From JACVRW01 sp963803245 (GTDB lineage: Bacteria > Actinomycetota > Thermoleophilia > Solirubrobacterales > Thermoleophilaceae), in contig CAWDLI010000008.1 in assembly GCA_963803245.1 (NCBI GenBank), positions 62,001-126,000 on the forward strand: a stretch of DNA of 64,000 bases, read 5' to 3'. Position numbers and translations under genes: made by a program. The notes beneath the pieces were generated by a model. That model ran no database searches. It saw only the letters and a program-made list of their open reading frames with translations, and had not been told where the DNA came from. Position 1 is the stretch's first letter. The number at the start of each line of letters is the position of its first letter. Shown here one piece after another: positions 26,294-34,154 of the stretch.

Positions 26294-26575
26294 ATGGCGG
26301 GCGCGAGCGCCGAGGAGGTCCTCCGCCGGGTGCGCACGCTTCGCCCGGGCTCCGTGACCACCTACGGCGACCTGTCGCCGGGCGCGCCGCGCTTCGCCGG
26401 CGCGGTGCTCTCCGAGTGCCACGACCCGACCGTCCCGTGGCAGCGAGTGGTTCGCGCCGACGGGTCGCTCGCCAAGGGCGACCGCCAGCGCCGGCTGCTC
26501 GAGGCAGAGGGCGTGCCCTTCCGCGGGGAGCGCGTGGACATGGCCGCAGCGTGGGCTCCGCCGGAGCCCGAGTAG
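26294..26575 (+). CDS. alkyltransferase-like (Atl) DNA repair protein
   Basis: A 93-residue protein with the MGMT C-terminal DNA-binding fold. Where the methyltransferase active site reads PCHRV, this has PWQRV (DPTVPWQRVVRADGSLAKG). Trp in place of Cys is the hallmark of Atl proteins, which bind O6-alkylguanine without removing it and hand the lesion to nucleotide excision repair. The GSVTTYGDLS helix is also present. It starts 1 nt after the flavoprotein stop and is translated with it. Confidence 0.85.
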   Translation: MAGASAEEVLRRVRTLRPGSVTTYGDLSPGAPRFAGAVLSECHDPTVPWQRVVRADGSLAKGDRQRRLLEAEGVPFRGERVDMAAAWAPPEPE

Positions 26576-26580
26576 TAGAA

Positions 26581-27375
26581 ATGCAGGCGATGGCCTACGA
26601 CAAGCTGCTCTACGACGTGCGCGATGACGGCGTCGCGACGATCGCGCTCAACGCCCCCGAGACCCGCAACGCGCTCTCGGGCGACCTGCTCGGGGAGCTG
26701 ATCCACGCCTTCGAGGCGGCCCGCGACGACGAGCGCGTGCGCTGCGTCGTGCTCGCCTCGACACACGAGAAGGTCTTCAGCGCCGGCGGCAACCTGGACC
26801 AGTTCGCCGCGGACGTGCCGCTCGTGCACAAGCACTTCGGCACCGAGCGCTTCCCGCGGCTCTTCACGCTGATCATGCAGCTCGGCAAGCCCACGATCTG
26901 CGCGGCGGGAGGCCACGTCCTGGCGGGCGCGCTCGGGATCGCGCTTGCCTGCGACCTCGTCGTCGCGAAGGACACGGCCACCTTCGGCACGCCCGAGATC
27001 AACGTGGGCGTGTTCCCGTTCATGATCATGGCGCTGATCTACCGCAACGTTCCGCGCAAGAAGGCGAACGAGCTGCTCCTCCTCGGGGAGCGGATCTCGG
27101 CCGAGGAGGCCCGCGAGGCGGGGATCGTGAACCGGGTGCTGCCTGGGGACGAGTTCGACGCGGCGGTGGACGAATGGGCGGTGAAGCTGGCGTCGAAGTC
27201 GCCGGTGCTGATGAAGCTCGGGAAGGACGCCATGTACCGTCAGTTGGACATGTCGCTCCAGGACGCGCTCGATCACCTCCGCAGCCAGCTCTCGATCGCA
27301 TTCACCACCGAGGACATCCAGGAGGGGGTGCAGGCATTCTTCGAGAAGCGGGATCCGAACTGGACCGGCCGCTGA
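26581..27375 (+). CDS. enoyl-CoA hydratase/isomerase family protein
   Basis: A 264-residue crotonase-fold protein. The oxyanion-hole segments are STHEKVFSAGGNLDQF (about residues 62-77) and CAAGGHVLAGALGIALACDL (about 107-126). TFGTPEINVGVFP supplies one catalytic Glu, while the second hydratase Glu (about residue 112 in this region) is not evident. It could hydrate or isomerise acyl-CoA. A second ATG (26590) could be the start. It is tightly packed in the acyl-CoA operon, 5 nt after the Atl gene and 2 nt before the arginase-like gene. Confidence 0.87.
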   Translation: MQAMAYDKLLYDVRDDGVATIALNAPETRNALSGDLLGELIHAFEAARDDERVRCVVLASTHEKVFSAGGNLDQFAADVPLVHKHFGTERFPRLFTLIMQLGKPTICAAGGHVLAGALGIALACDLVVAKDTATFGTPEINVGVFPFMIMALIYRNVPRKKANELLLLGERISAEEAREAGIVNRVLPGDEFDAAVDEWAVKLASKSPVLMKLGKDAMYRQLDMSLQDALDHLRSQLSIAFTTEDIQEGVQAFFEKRDPNWTGR

Positions 27376-27377
27376 CC

Positions 27378-28220
27378 ATGGGCCTCTCGCTGGTGGCGCT
27401 CCGCTGCCGCACGGCCGACCGCACGCCGCGCGCCATGCGCGGCGTCGAGACGCTCGCGCCGCTGATCGAGAGCCGCCTGGAGGTGGAGGCGCGGACGATC
27501 GGGAGCCCGTCCGAGGCGCGCACGGTGCCGTACGACGAGGACCTGCGCGACTCGCGCGGCTGCCTGCTCGAGGCGGGCGGCCAGGTGGACGACGCGCTCG
27601 ACGGCGGCAGGGTGCCCGTGCTGCTCGCGGGCGACTGCTCGATCGGCATCACCACGCTTCCCTCGGCGCTGCGCCACGGTCAGGGCATCAAGGTGCTCTG
27701 GCTCGACGCCCACGCGGACTACAACACTCCGGCCACCAGCGGCAGCGGCTATCTCGGCGGCATGGCGCTCGCCGGCGCCTGCGGTGAGTGGGACGCCGGG
27801 CTGACCGACACGATCGCCTCGGACCGCGTGGTGCTGGCCGGCGTCCGCGACCTGGACGACGGCGAACGGGACGTGCTCGGCGCCAGCGGGGTGACGGTGA
27901 TCGGGGCCAGCAACGTGGAGACGCTCGTGGCCGTGAAGAACGCGCTCGACGGCGCGCCGGTGTACGTGCACCTCGACCTCGACGTGATCGACCCCGAGCA
28001 CTTCCCCGCGCAGTTCCCGGCGCCGGGAGGGCTGCATCCGGAGAAGCTGTACGACCTCGCGGAGGCGGTGGTGGAGGACTGCGAGCTGGTGGGTCTCGAG
28101 ATCACCGCGTTCGAGGCACCGGACGACCCCGGTGCGCACGCGGCGGCGGCGGAGACCGCGATGCGCGTGGTCGAGCCCTTCCTTGACCGCCTGCCGAGCG
28201 ATCGTCAGAGTAAGAAGTAG
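27378..28220 (+). CDS. arginase/agmatinase/formiminoglutamase family protein
   Basis: A 280-residue ureohydrolase fold. Manganese-binding motifs are WLDAHADYNTP (DAHxD, about residue 115) and HLDLDVIDP (DxD, about 195-200), with GLEITAFEAP near the C-terminus. The first motif, normally GGDHS, reads AGDCSIG, so the histidine that binds one Mn ion is replaced by Cys. The substrate is probably a guanidino or related compound, but this change and the acyl-CoA context leave it uncertain. The gene ends within the dyad upstream of the carboxylase gene. Confidence 0.8.
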   Translation: MGLSLVALRCRTADRTPRAMRGVETLAPLIESRLEVEARTIGSPSEARTVPYDEDLRDSRGCLLEAGGQVDDALDGGRVPVLLAGDCSIGITTLPSALRHGQGIKVLWLDAHADYNTPATSGSGYLGGMALAGACGEWDAGLTDTIASDRVVLAGVRDLDDGERDVLGASGVTVIGASNVETLVAVKNALDGAPVYVHLDLDVIDPEHFPAQFPAPGGLHPEKLYDLAEAVVEDCELVGLEITAFEAPDDPGAHAAAAETAMRVVEPFLDRLPSDRQSKK

Positions 28221-28234
28221 TACTTCCCACTTCT
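28213..28234. promoter_or_regulatory. inverted repeat upstream of the acyl-CoA carboxylase gene, copy B of a shared motif
   Basis: AGAAGT and ACTTCT are perfect arms separated by 10 nt, directly before the GGAGG of the carboxylase gene and across the previous stop codon. On the opposite strand AGTGGGA-N2-T-N-CTACT matches the site at 24131-24153 (14 of 19 positions). Confidence 0.5.
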
Positions 28235-28247
28235 GACCCGGAGGGGC

Positions 28248-29843
28248 ATGGCCGCAACTGAGAGGGCAGCCGCCGACACGCTCGTCGCACGCCCGTCGCT
28301 TCGCACGCTCGTGGAGGACCTCCAGGAGCGCCGCGAGCGCGCCCGCGAGGGCGGAGGCGCCGAGCGGATCGAGCGCCAGCACGCCGCCGACAAGCTGACG
28401 GCGCGCGAGCGCCTGGCGCTGCTGATCGACGAGGGCACGTTCACCGAGCTCGGGATCCACGCGCGGCCGCACTTCTCGCAGCGCTCGATGGAGGGCCGCG
28501 AGGCGCCGGCGGACGGCGTGATCACGGGCTACGGGAAGGTCGACGGCCGGCTGGTGGCGGTGGCCGCCTACGACTTCACGGTCATGGCCGGCTCGATGGG
28601 CATGACCGGCGAGCTCAAGGTCACCCGCCTTCGAGAGCTCGCGCTGCAGAAGCGCATACCGATGGTCTGGCTGCTCGACTCCGCGGGAGCCCGGATCCAG
28701 GAGGCGGCCGGATCGCTGTTCGCCGGCTCCGGCCACCTGTTCCGCGAGGAGGTGATCATGAGCGGCGTGGTGCCCCAGGTGGCCGCGCTCATGGGCCCCT
28801 GCGCGGCCGGCACCGCCTACATCCCCGGGCTCGCCGACTTCGTGCCGATGGTCAAGGGCCGCGGCTCGATGGCGCTCGCCGGTCCGCACCTCACGAAGGC
28901 CGTGACCGGGGAGGACGTGACTCAGGAGGAGCTCGGCGGGTCGCGCGTCCACACGCGCGTCTCCGGCGTGGGCGACCTCGAGGTCGACTCCGACGAGGAC
29001 TGCGTCAAGGCGATCAAGGACTACCTCTCGTACATGCCGCAGAACTGCGAGCAGCCGCCGCCGCTGCGCGAGTCCGCCGACCCGGTGGACCGGATGGACG
29101 AGGAGCTGCTCGACATCATGCCCGACTCGCCCCGCCACCCGTACGACATGTACGACGTGATCCGGCGCATCGTCGACGACGGCGAGTGGTTCGACCTCAA
29201 GCCGCGCTGGGCGCGCACGATCATCACCTGCCTCGCCCGGATGGGCGGGAGGCCGGTGGGCATCGTCGCCAACCAGCCGCGCCACCTCGGCGGCATCCTC
29301 GAGAACGACTCGGCGGACAAGGCGGCTCGCTTCATCAACCTCTGCGACGCCTACGGCATCCCGCTGCTGTTCCTCATGGACGTGCCCGGCTTCATGGTCG
29401 GCACCAAGGTCGAGCGCGCCGGGATCATCCGGCACGGAGCGAAGATGCTCTACGCCGTCTCGCGCGCGACGGTGCCGAAGGTGACCGTGATCCTGCGGAA
29501 GGCCTACGGCGCCGGCTACTACGTGATGTGCGGGAAGGCCTACGAGCCCGACCTGATCGTGGCGTGGCCCAGCGCCGAGATCTCCGTGATGGGACCGGAG
29601 GGCGCCGTGAACATCATCTTCCGCAAGCAGATCGAGGCCGCCGACGACCCGGACGCGGCGCGCGCCGAGATGATCGCGGGGATCAGGGCCACGATCGATC
29701 CCTACATCGCGGCCGGCAACGCGCTCATCGACGACGTGATCGACCCGCGCGAGACGCGGCCGACCGTGATCCGCGCCCTCGAGATGGCGGCCACCAAGCG
29801 GGTGCAGCGCCCGCACAAGAAACATGGAGTCATGCCCGTATGA
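28248..29843 (+). CDS. acyl-CoA carboxylase, carboxyltransferase subunit
   Basis: A 531-residue crotonase-superfamily carboxyltransferase of the propionyl-/methylcrotonyl-CoA carboxylase beta type, which moves CO2 from biotin to an acyl-CoA. Typical segments are HAADKLTARERLALLIDEGTF (N-domain), MVWLLDSAGARIQEA, GPCAAGTAYIPGLADF, RHPYDMYDVI and KAYGAGYYVMCGKAYEPD with WPSAEISVMGPEGAVNI (C-domain). No biotin carboxylase or carrier subunit is adjacent, so the partner must be encoded elsewhere. The ATG follows GGAGG and a candidate operator, so an internal promoter is likely. Confidence 0.92.
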   Translation: MAATERAAADTLVARPSLRTLVEDLQERRERAREGGGAERIERQHAADKLTARERLALLIDEGTFTELGIHARPHFSQRSMEGREAPADGVITGYGKVDGRLVAVAAYDFTVMAGSMGMTGELKVTRLRELALQKRIPMVWLLDSAGARIQEAAGSLFAGSGHLFREEVIMSGVVPQVAALMGPCAAGTAYIPGLADFVPMVKGRGSMALAGPHLTKAVTGEDVTQEELGGSRVHTRVSGVGDLEVDSDEDCVKAIKDYLSYMPQNCEQPPPLRESADPVDRMDEELLDIMPDSPRHPYDMYDVIRRIVDDGEWFDLKPRWARTIITCLARMGGRPVGIVANQPRHLGGILENDSADKAARFINLCDAYGIPLLFLMDVPGFMVGTKVERAGIIRHGAKMLYAVSRATVPKVTVILRKAYGAGYYVMCGKAYEPDLIVAWPSAEISVMGPEGAVNIIFRKQIEAADDPDAARAEMIAGIRATIDPYIAAGNALIDDVIDPRETRPTVIRALEMAATKRVQRPHKKHGVMPV

Positions 29844-30730
29844 GCCGCTTCGAGAATCCCGCCGTGATCACCTGCTCGATCTCGGGCGCGGTGGCCAACC
29901 GCGACCAGTGCCCGGCGATTCCGTACACGCCCGAGGAGTACGCGGCCGAGGCCAAGCGGGCCGTGGACGAGGGCTGCTCGATGATCCACATCCACGCGCG
30001 CACGCCCGACGGCGTGCCGTCCTACGAGATCGAGGACTTCCGCACCATCACCGAGGCGATACGGGGCGCGGTCGACGACGTGATCGTCAACTACTCCACC
30101 GGCGCGATCGGGGTCCCGATCGAGAAGCGGATCGCCTATCTGCGTGAGCTGCGGCCCGACGTGGCGGCGCTCAACATGAGCTCGATGAACTACGCGAAGT
30201 ACTCGAGCAAGCGCAAGGACTTCGTGTTCAAGGCGGTGTTCGAGAACTCGTTCGACACGATCATCGAGTTCCTCGAGGCGATGAACGAGATCGGGATCAG
30301 GCCCGAGCACGAGTGCTTCGACTCGGGCCATGTGGCGAACCTGGATCCGCTGCTCGACATGGGCCTGCTCCACGAGCCGCTGCAGGTGTCCTGCGTGATG
30401 GGCGTGAACGGCGGCATCCGGCCGACCCCGAAGAACCTCGCCTTCATGGCCGACCAGGTGCCCGGCGGCGCCGAGTCGCGCAACAACTGGGGCGTGATCG
30501 GCATCAGCCGCGACCAGTGGCGGCTGGTGGCCACGGCCGCCGCGCTCGGCGGGAACGTGCGCGTGGGGCTCGAGGACAACTTCTACCTCCCCGAGGGTGA
30601 GATGGCTCGCTCGAACGGCGACCTGATCGCACGGGCGCGGCGCCTGGTGGAGGACGTGGGCCGGCGCGCGGCCACGGTGGCCGAGGCTCGCGAGCTGCTC
30701 GCGGCGCCGGCGCGCGAGGTGGCCGCGTGA
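29840..30730 (+). CDS. BKACE family beta-keto acid cleavage enzyme (DUF849)
   Basis: A 296-residue TIM-barrel protein of the family that cleaves a beta-keto acid with acetyl-CoA (3-keto-5-aminohexanoate cleavage enzyme is the prototype). Zinc-binding histidines are in MIHIHARTPDG (about residues 48-50), a third ligand Glu in VGLEDNFYLP (about 240), with ECFDSGHVANL and VMGVNGGIRPTPKNL also conserved. The actual keto acid is unknown. It overlaps the carboxylase by ATGA and the racemase by GTGA, so a shared acyl-CoA/keto-acid pathway is inferred. Confidence 0.88.
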   Translation: MSRFENPAVITCSISGAVANRDQCPAIPYTPEEYAAEAKRAVDEGCSMIHIHARTPDGVPSYEIEDFRTITEAIRGAVDDVIVNYSTGAIGVPIEKRIAYLRELRPDVAALNMSSMNYAKYSSKRKDFVFKAVFENSFDTIIEFLEAMNEIGIRPEHECFDSGHVANLDPLLDMGLLHEPLQVSCVMGVNGGIRPTPKNLAFMADQVPGGAESRNNWGVIGISRDQWRLVATAAALGGNVRVGLEDNFYLPEGEMARSNGDLIARARRLVEDVGRRAATVAEARELLAAPAREVAA

Positions 30731-31953
30731 GCGGCGCGCTCGACGGGGTTCGGGTACTCGACCTGTCGCGGCTCCTGCCGGGCGGGTTCTGCTCGCTGCT
30801 GCTGGCGGACTTCGGCGCCGACGTGCTGAAGGTCGAGGACACCGGCATGGGCGACTACATCCGCTGGGCCACCCCGTACCACGAGGGCGCCGAGGACTCC
30901 GCCAAGTCGGCGCTCTTTCTCGCGCTCAACCGCGGCAAGCGCTCGATCCGGCTGAACCTCAAGGAGGAGCGCGGGCGCGAGGTGCTCCTGCGGCTCGTGC
31001 GCGAGCACGACGTGCTGCTCGAGTCCTTCAGGCCGGGGGTGCTCGACCGGCTGGGCGTGGGCTACGAGCGTCTGCGTGAGGAGAACCCCGGGCTCGTGTA
31101 CTGCGCGATCACGGGCTACGGGCAGGACGGTCCCTACACGGCGCGTTCGGGACACGACATGAACTACCTCGGCCTGGGCGGGCTGCTCGGGCTCAGCGGC
31201 GAGCGCGGCGGGCCGCCCGTGCAGGCGGCCGGGCAGATCGCCGACATCGGCGGCGGCGCGCAGATGGCGGCCTTCGGCATCCTGGCGGCGCTGCGCGAGC
31301 GCGAGCGGACCGGGCTGGGACAGATGGTGGACGTGTCGATGTTCGACGGCGCCCTCTCCTGGCTTGCTCTGGTGGCCGCCCGCTACCTGTGCGAGCGGGT
31401 TCCGCCCGAGCGCGGAACGCTCGAGCTGGCCGGCTCGCTCATCTGTTACCGGCCTTATGCCTGCAAGGACGGCTGGGTCACGCTCGGCGCGCTCGAGCCC
31501 AAGTTCTGGCAGGCGTGGTGCGGTGGCGTCGGGCGCGAGGATCTCGTGGAGAAGCAGTTCGAGCCGCCCGGCTCGGAGGCGCACGCCGAGGTGGAGCGGA
31601 TCTTCCTCGAGCGCACGCGCGAGGAATGGAGCGAGTTCGCCTCCAACCACGACTGCTGCCTCGAGCCGGTGCTCGATCTGGACGAGACGCTCGACTCCGA
31701 GCTCGTGCGGGCGCGCGACATGGTGGTCGAGCTCGACCAGCCGGGCACCGACGGCGTGAGCCTGCTCGGGGTGCCGGTCAAGCTCTCGCGTACGCCGGGC
31801 GCGCCGGCCGGGCCGGGCCCTTCTCTCGGCGAGCACACCCGTGACGTGCTCTCCACCCTCGGATACGACGAGGACGAGATCGCCGCGCTGGAGGAGGCGG
31901 GGGCGGTGGCCGGACCCGCGGACACCGGGGCCCGCGGGAGCTTCATGGGGTGA
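30727..31953 (+). CDS. CaiB/BaiF family protein, probable alpha-methylacyl-CoA racemase
   Basis: A 408-residue class III CoA-transferase-fold protein with RVLDLSRLLPGGFCSLLLADFGADVLKVED at the N-terminus. GHDMNY places H143 and IADIGGG places D173, 30 residues apart, exactly as H126/D156 of alpha-methylacyl-CoA racemase. A racemase rather than a CoA-transferase is therefore favoured. It would interconvert R- and S-2-methylacyl-CoA so that dehydrogenases can act. GTG start overlapping the BKACE stop. Confidence 0.85.
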   Translation: MSGALDGVRVLDLSRLLPGGFCSLLLADFGADVLKVEDTGMGDYIRWATPYHEGAEDSAKSALFLALNRGKRSIRLNLKEERGREVLLRLVREHDVLLESFRPGVLDRLGVGYERLREENPGLVYCAITGYGQDGPYTARSGHDMNYLGLGGLLGLSGERGGPPVQAAGQIADIGGGAQMAAFGILAALRERERTGLGQMVDVSMFDGALSWLALVAARYLCERVPPERGTLELAGSLICYRPYACKDGWVTLGALEPKFWQAWCGGVGREDLVEKQFEPPGSEAHAEVERIFLERTREEWSEFASNHDCCLEPVLDLDETLDSELVRARDMVVELDQPGTDGVSLLGVPVKLSRTPGAPAGPGPSLGEHTRDVLSTLGYDEDEIAALEEAGAVAGPADTGARGSFMG

Positions 31954-32651
31954 TGGCCAGCCAGAACGGGCTCCTGAAGATGAAGGAGCTGGCCGAGCGC
32001 AGCGGTGTGAGCTCGGGCACGATCAAGCACTACCTGCGCGAGGGCCTGCTGCCGGAGCCGGTCAAGACGTCTCGCAACATGGCCTACTACCCGCCCGAGT
32101 TCGTCGAGCGGATCCGGCTCATCAAGCAGCTCCAGGAGGAGCGCTTCATGCCGCTGAAGCTGATCCGCTCCGTGCTCGACGAGGACCCCGAGCGCGCCCG
32201 CGCGCTGGTCGAGCTGGAGGACCGCATCCTGGAGCGTGCCCTCCAGGGGGACACGAGCCGCGTGAGCGCCACGGAGCTGCGGCGCCGCTACGACATCCCT
32301 CAGGAGGTGCTCGAGCGGCTGGCTGAGCTCGAGATCCTCACCCCCAACAGCCGCGGCTACGGCGAGCGCGACGTGCAGATCGTCGAGGCGATCAGCCGCT
32401 TCCGCGCGGGCGGCTGGGACGAGCGGATCGGCTTCACGGTCTACGACACCGTTCGTTACAAGCGCGCGCTCGAGGACCTCGTGAAGGAGGAGGTACAGGT
32501 GCTGATGGACCGGCTCGCGGGCGAGCTCGAGCCCGATCGGGCCGCCGACCTGATCCAGGCGGGGATCGAGCCGCTCCGGGACCTCATCGCAGCCCTGCAC
32601 CAGAAGCTGCTCGTGGCAGAGCTTCGCCGCCAGCGCGACGCGCGCGGGTGA
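31953..32651 (+). CDS. MerR family transcriptional regulator
   Basis: A 232-residue protein. Its MerR HTH (LLKMKELAERSGVSSGTIKHYLREGLLPEP, about residues 5-35; AYYPPEFVERIRLIKQLQEERFMPLKLIRSVL, about 42-74) is followed by a long, unfamiliar C-terminal domain with predicted helices. It contains no cysteine cluster, so metal sensing is unlikely; an acyl-CoA-type ligand is inferred from the operon. GTG at 31950 is an alternative start. It is a candidate for binding the shared inverted repeats at 24131 and 28213. Confidence 0.87.
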   Translation: MASQNGLLKMKELAERSGVSSGTIKHYLREGLLPEPVKTSRNMAYYPPEFVERIRLIKQLQEERFMPLKLIRSVLDEDPERARALVELEDRILERALQGDTSRVSATELRRRYDIPQEVLERLAELEILTPNSRGYGERDVQIVEAISRFRAGGWDERIGFTVYDTVRYKRALEDLVKEEVQVLMDRLAGELEPDRAADLIQAGIEPLRDLIAALHQKLLVAELRRQRDARG

Positions 32652-32652
32652 G

Positions 32653-33696
32653 ATGAACGACCTGCACTCGGTCTCGGCGCGGATGCGCTGGCAGGCCGAG
32701 TGGTGCGACCGGCTCGGCTCGCCGCTCTACGGCGAGCTTCTGAGGCGCGCGGGGGACGACGCGGAGGCGGGCGGCCCGGTGGCGGAGGTGCTCGCCGGGC
32801 ACGAGGACGACCTGCTCGAGTCGATGCTCCAGCTGCGCTTCATGGGCGCGGTCCATCGCCTGGCGCTGGCCGGCCGCGCGCCGGCACTGGCCGCCGTGTA
32901 TCCGTCGTGCGGGGGAAATGGTGCGGTCGACGCGGCGTGGGATGCGTTCCGCGCCGCCGTCACCGAGAATCTCGAGGAGCTGGATGGGCTGGTGATGAGG
33001 CCGGTCCAGACCAATGAGGTGGGCCGCTCGCGCGCTCTGGCGCTCGGCTTCCTCTTCCTCGCTTCCGAGACCGGACTCCCGCTGCGGTTGATGGAGCTCG
33101 GGTCGAGCGCGGGTCTCAACCTGCGCTGGGACGCCTTTCGCTACGCAGCCGGCGGGTTCGAGTTCGGCGATCCCGGGTCGCCGGTTCAGTTCCTCGACTA
33201 CGCCGAGGGCGCGCTTCCCTCACTGCCCGGGGATGTGTGGATCGAGGAGCGCTCGGGCTGCGACGAGGCGCCGGTGGCCCTCGACGACGACGGGCGCCTC
33301 ACGCTGCGCTCATACCTGTGGCCCGACCAGCTGGACCGGCTGCGCGCGCTCGACGGCGCGCTGGAGGTGGCCGCCGGAATCCCGGTCTCGGTGGAGCGGT
33401 CGGGCGCGGCTGACTGGCTGGAGCGCCGGCTTGCCGAGCCCGCGGAGGGCACGTGTTCGGTGATCTTCCACTCGATCGTCATGCAATACGTGGACGCCGC
33501 GGAGCGCGACCGGATCGGCGAGCTGATCGCCGCGGCGGGCGCGCGCGCGACCGAGCGCGCCCCGATCGCCCGGCTGGCGCTCGAGCCGGGCGGCGAGCTC
33601 GCCGAGCTGCGCCTGACCGTGTGGCCCGGCGGCGAGGAGCGCGTGCTGGCGCACGCCGGCTATCACGGCGAGCCGGTCCGCTGGAGAGACGGTTGA
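32653..33696 (+). CDS. DUF2332 family protein
   Basis: A 347-residue protein matching DUF2332: SARMRWQAEWCDRLGSPLYGELL at the start, VQTNEVGRSRALALGFL and LMELGSSAGLNLRWDAF in the middle, and VIFHSIVMQYV later. The GSSAGLNLRWD segment looks like a degenerate SAM-binding motif, so a methyltransferase-like fold is possible, but the function is unknown. The family is common in actinobacteria. It begins 1 nt after the MerR stop and overlaps the next gene by TTGA. Confidence 0.85.
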   Translation: MNDLHSVSARMRWQAEWCDRLGSPLYGELLRRAGDDAEAGGPVAEVLAGHEDDLLESMLQLRFMGAVHRLALAGRAPALAAVYPSCGGNGAVDAAWDAFRAAVTENLEELDGLVMRPVQTNEVGRSRALALGFLFLASETGLPLRLMELGSSAGLNLRWDAFRYAAGGFEFGDPGSPVQFLDYAEGALPSLPGDVWIEERSGCDEAPVALDDDGRLTLRSYLWPDQLDRLRALDGALEVAAGIPVSVERSGAADWLERRLAEPAEGTCSVIFHSIVMQYVDAAERDRIGELIAAAGARATERAPIARLALEPGGELAELRLTVWPGGEERVLAHAGYHGEPVRWRDG

Positions 33697-34154
33697 GGGT
33701 CGCCGGGCCGGACGACGCCCTGGCGGTCGCGGAGCTGATCGCGCGCTGCGACGCGAGCTACGGGGAGTGGGCGCCCGCTGGGTGGTCGCCGCCGCCGCCC
33801 GACCAGCCGCTGGCGCGCGAGCGGCTCGGCGATCCATTGGCTTGGAGCCGGGTGGCCTTCGACGGCGCGCAGGCTGTCGGCGTGGTCGTCTGGCGGCCCG
33901 TGGCCGCGGGCGCGCTCCTCTCGTGGCTGTTCACCGACCCCGGCGAGTGGGGCAGTGGCCTGGCCCAGAGCCTCCACGACAGCGCGATCGCCGCGATGCG
34001 GGCGGCGGGGCACGCCGAGGCGGAGCTCTGGGTCCACGACGCGAACGGCCGCGCTCGCCGGTTCTACGAGCGCAACGGCTGGGCGCCGACCGGCGAGGGG
34101 AGGTCGCACGACCGCCTCGACCTGTACCTCCTGCGATACACGGTCGTGCCCTAG
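33693..34154 (+). CDS. GNAT family N-acetyltransferase
   Basis: A 153-residue GNAT protein. The N-terminus LRVAGPDDALAVAELIARC, the central strands ending LLSWLFTDPGEWGSGLAQSLHDSAI (acetyl-CoA loop) and AELWVHDANGRARRFYERNGWAPTGE are diagnostic. The TTG start overlaps the DUF2332 stop, giving the proper family N-terminus. The substrate is unknown. It is the last gene of the run begun at 24928 and ends convergently with the alcohol dehydrogenase, sharing CTAG. Confidence 0.85.
   Translation: MRVAGPDDALAVAELIARCDASYGEWAPAGWSPPPPDQPLARERLGDPLAWSRVAFDGAQAVGVVVWRPVAAGALLSWLFTDPGEWGSGLAQSLHDSAIAAMRAAGHAEAELWVHDANGRARRFYERNGWAPTGEGRSHDRLDLYLLRYTVVP

Noticed and set aside
27273..29825. An 850-codon minus-strand open frame
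   Set aside because: It is Arg/His/Val-rich with no motifs and lies antisense to well-conserved arginase-like and carboxylase genes.
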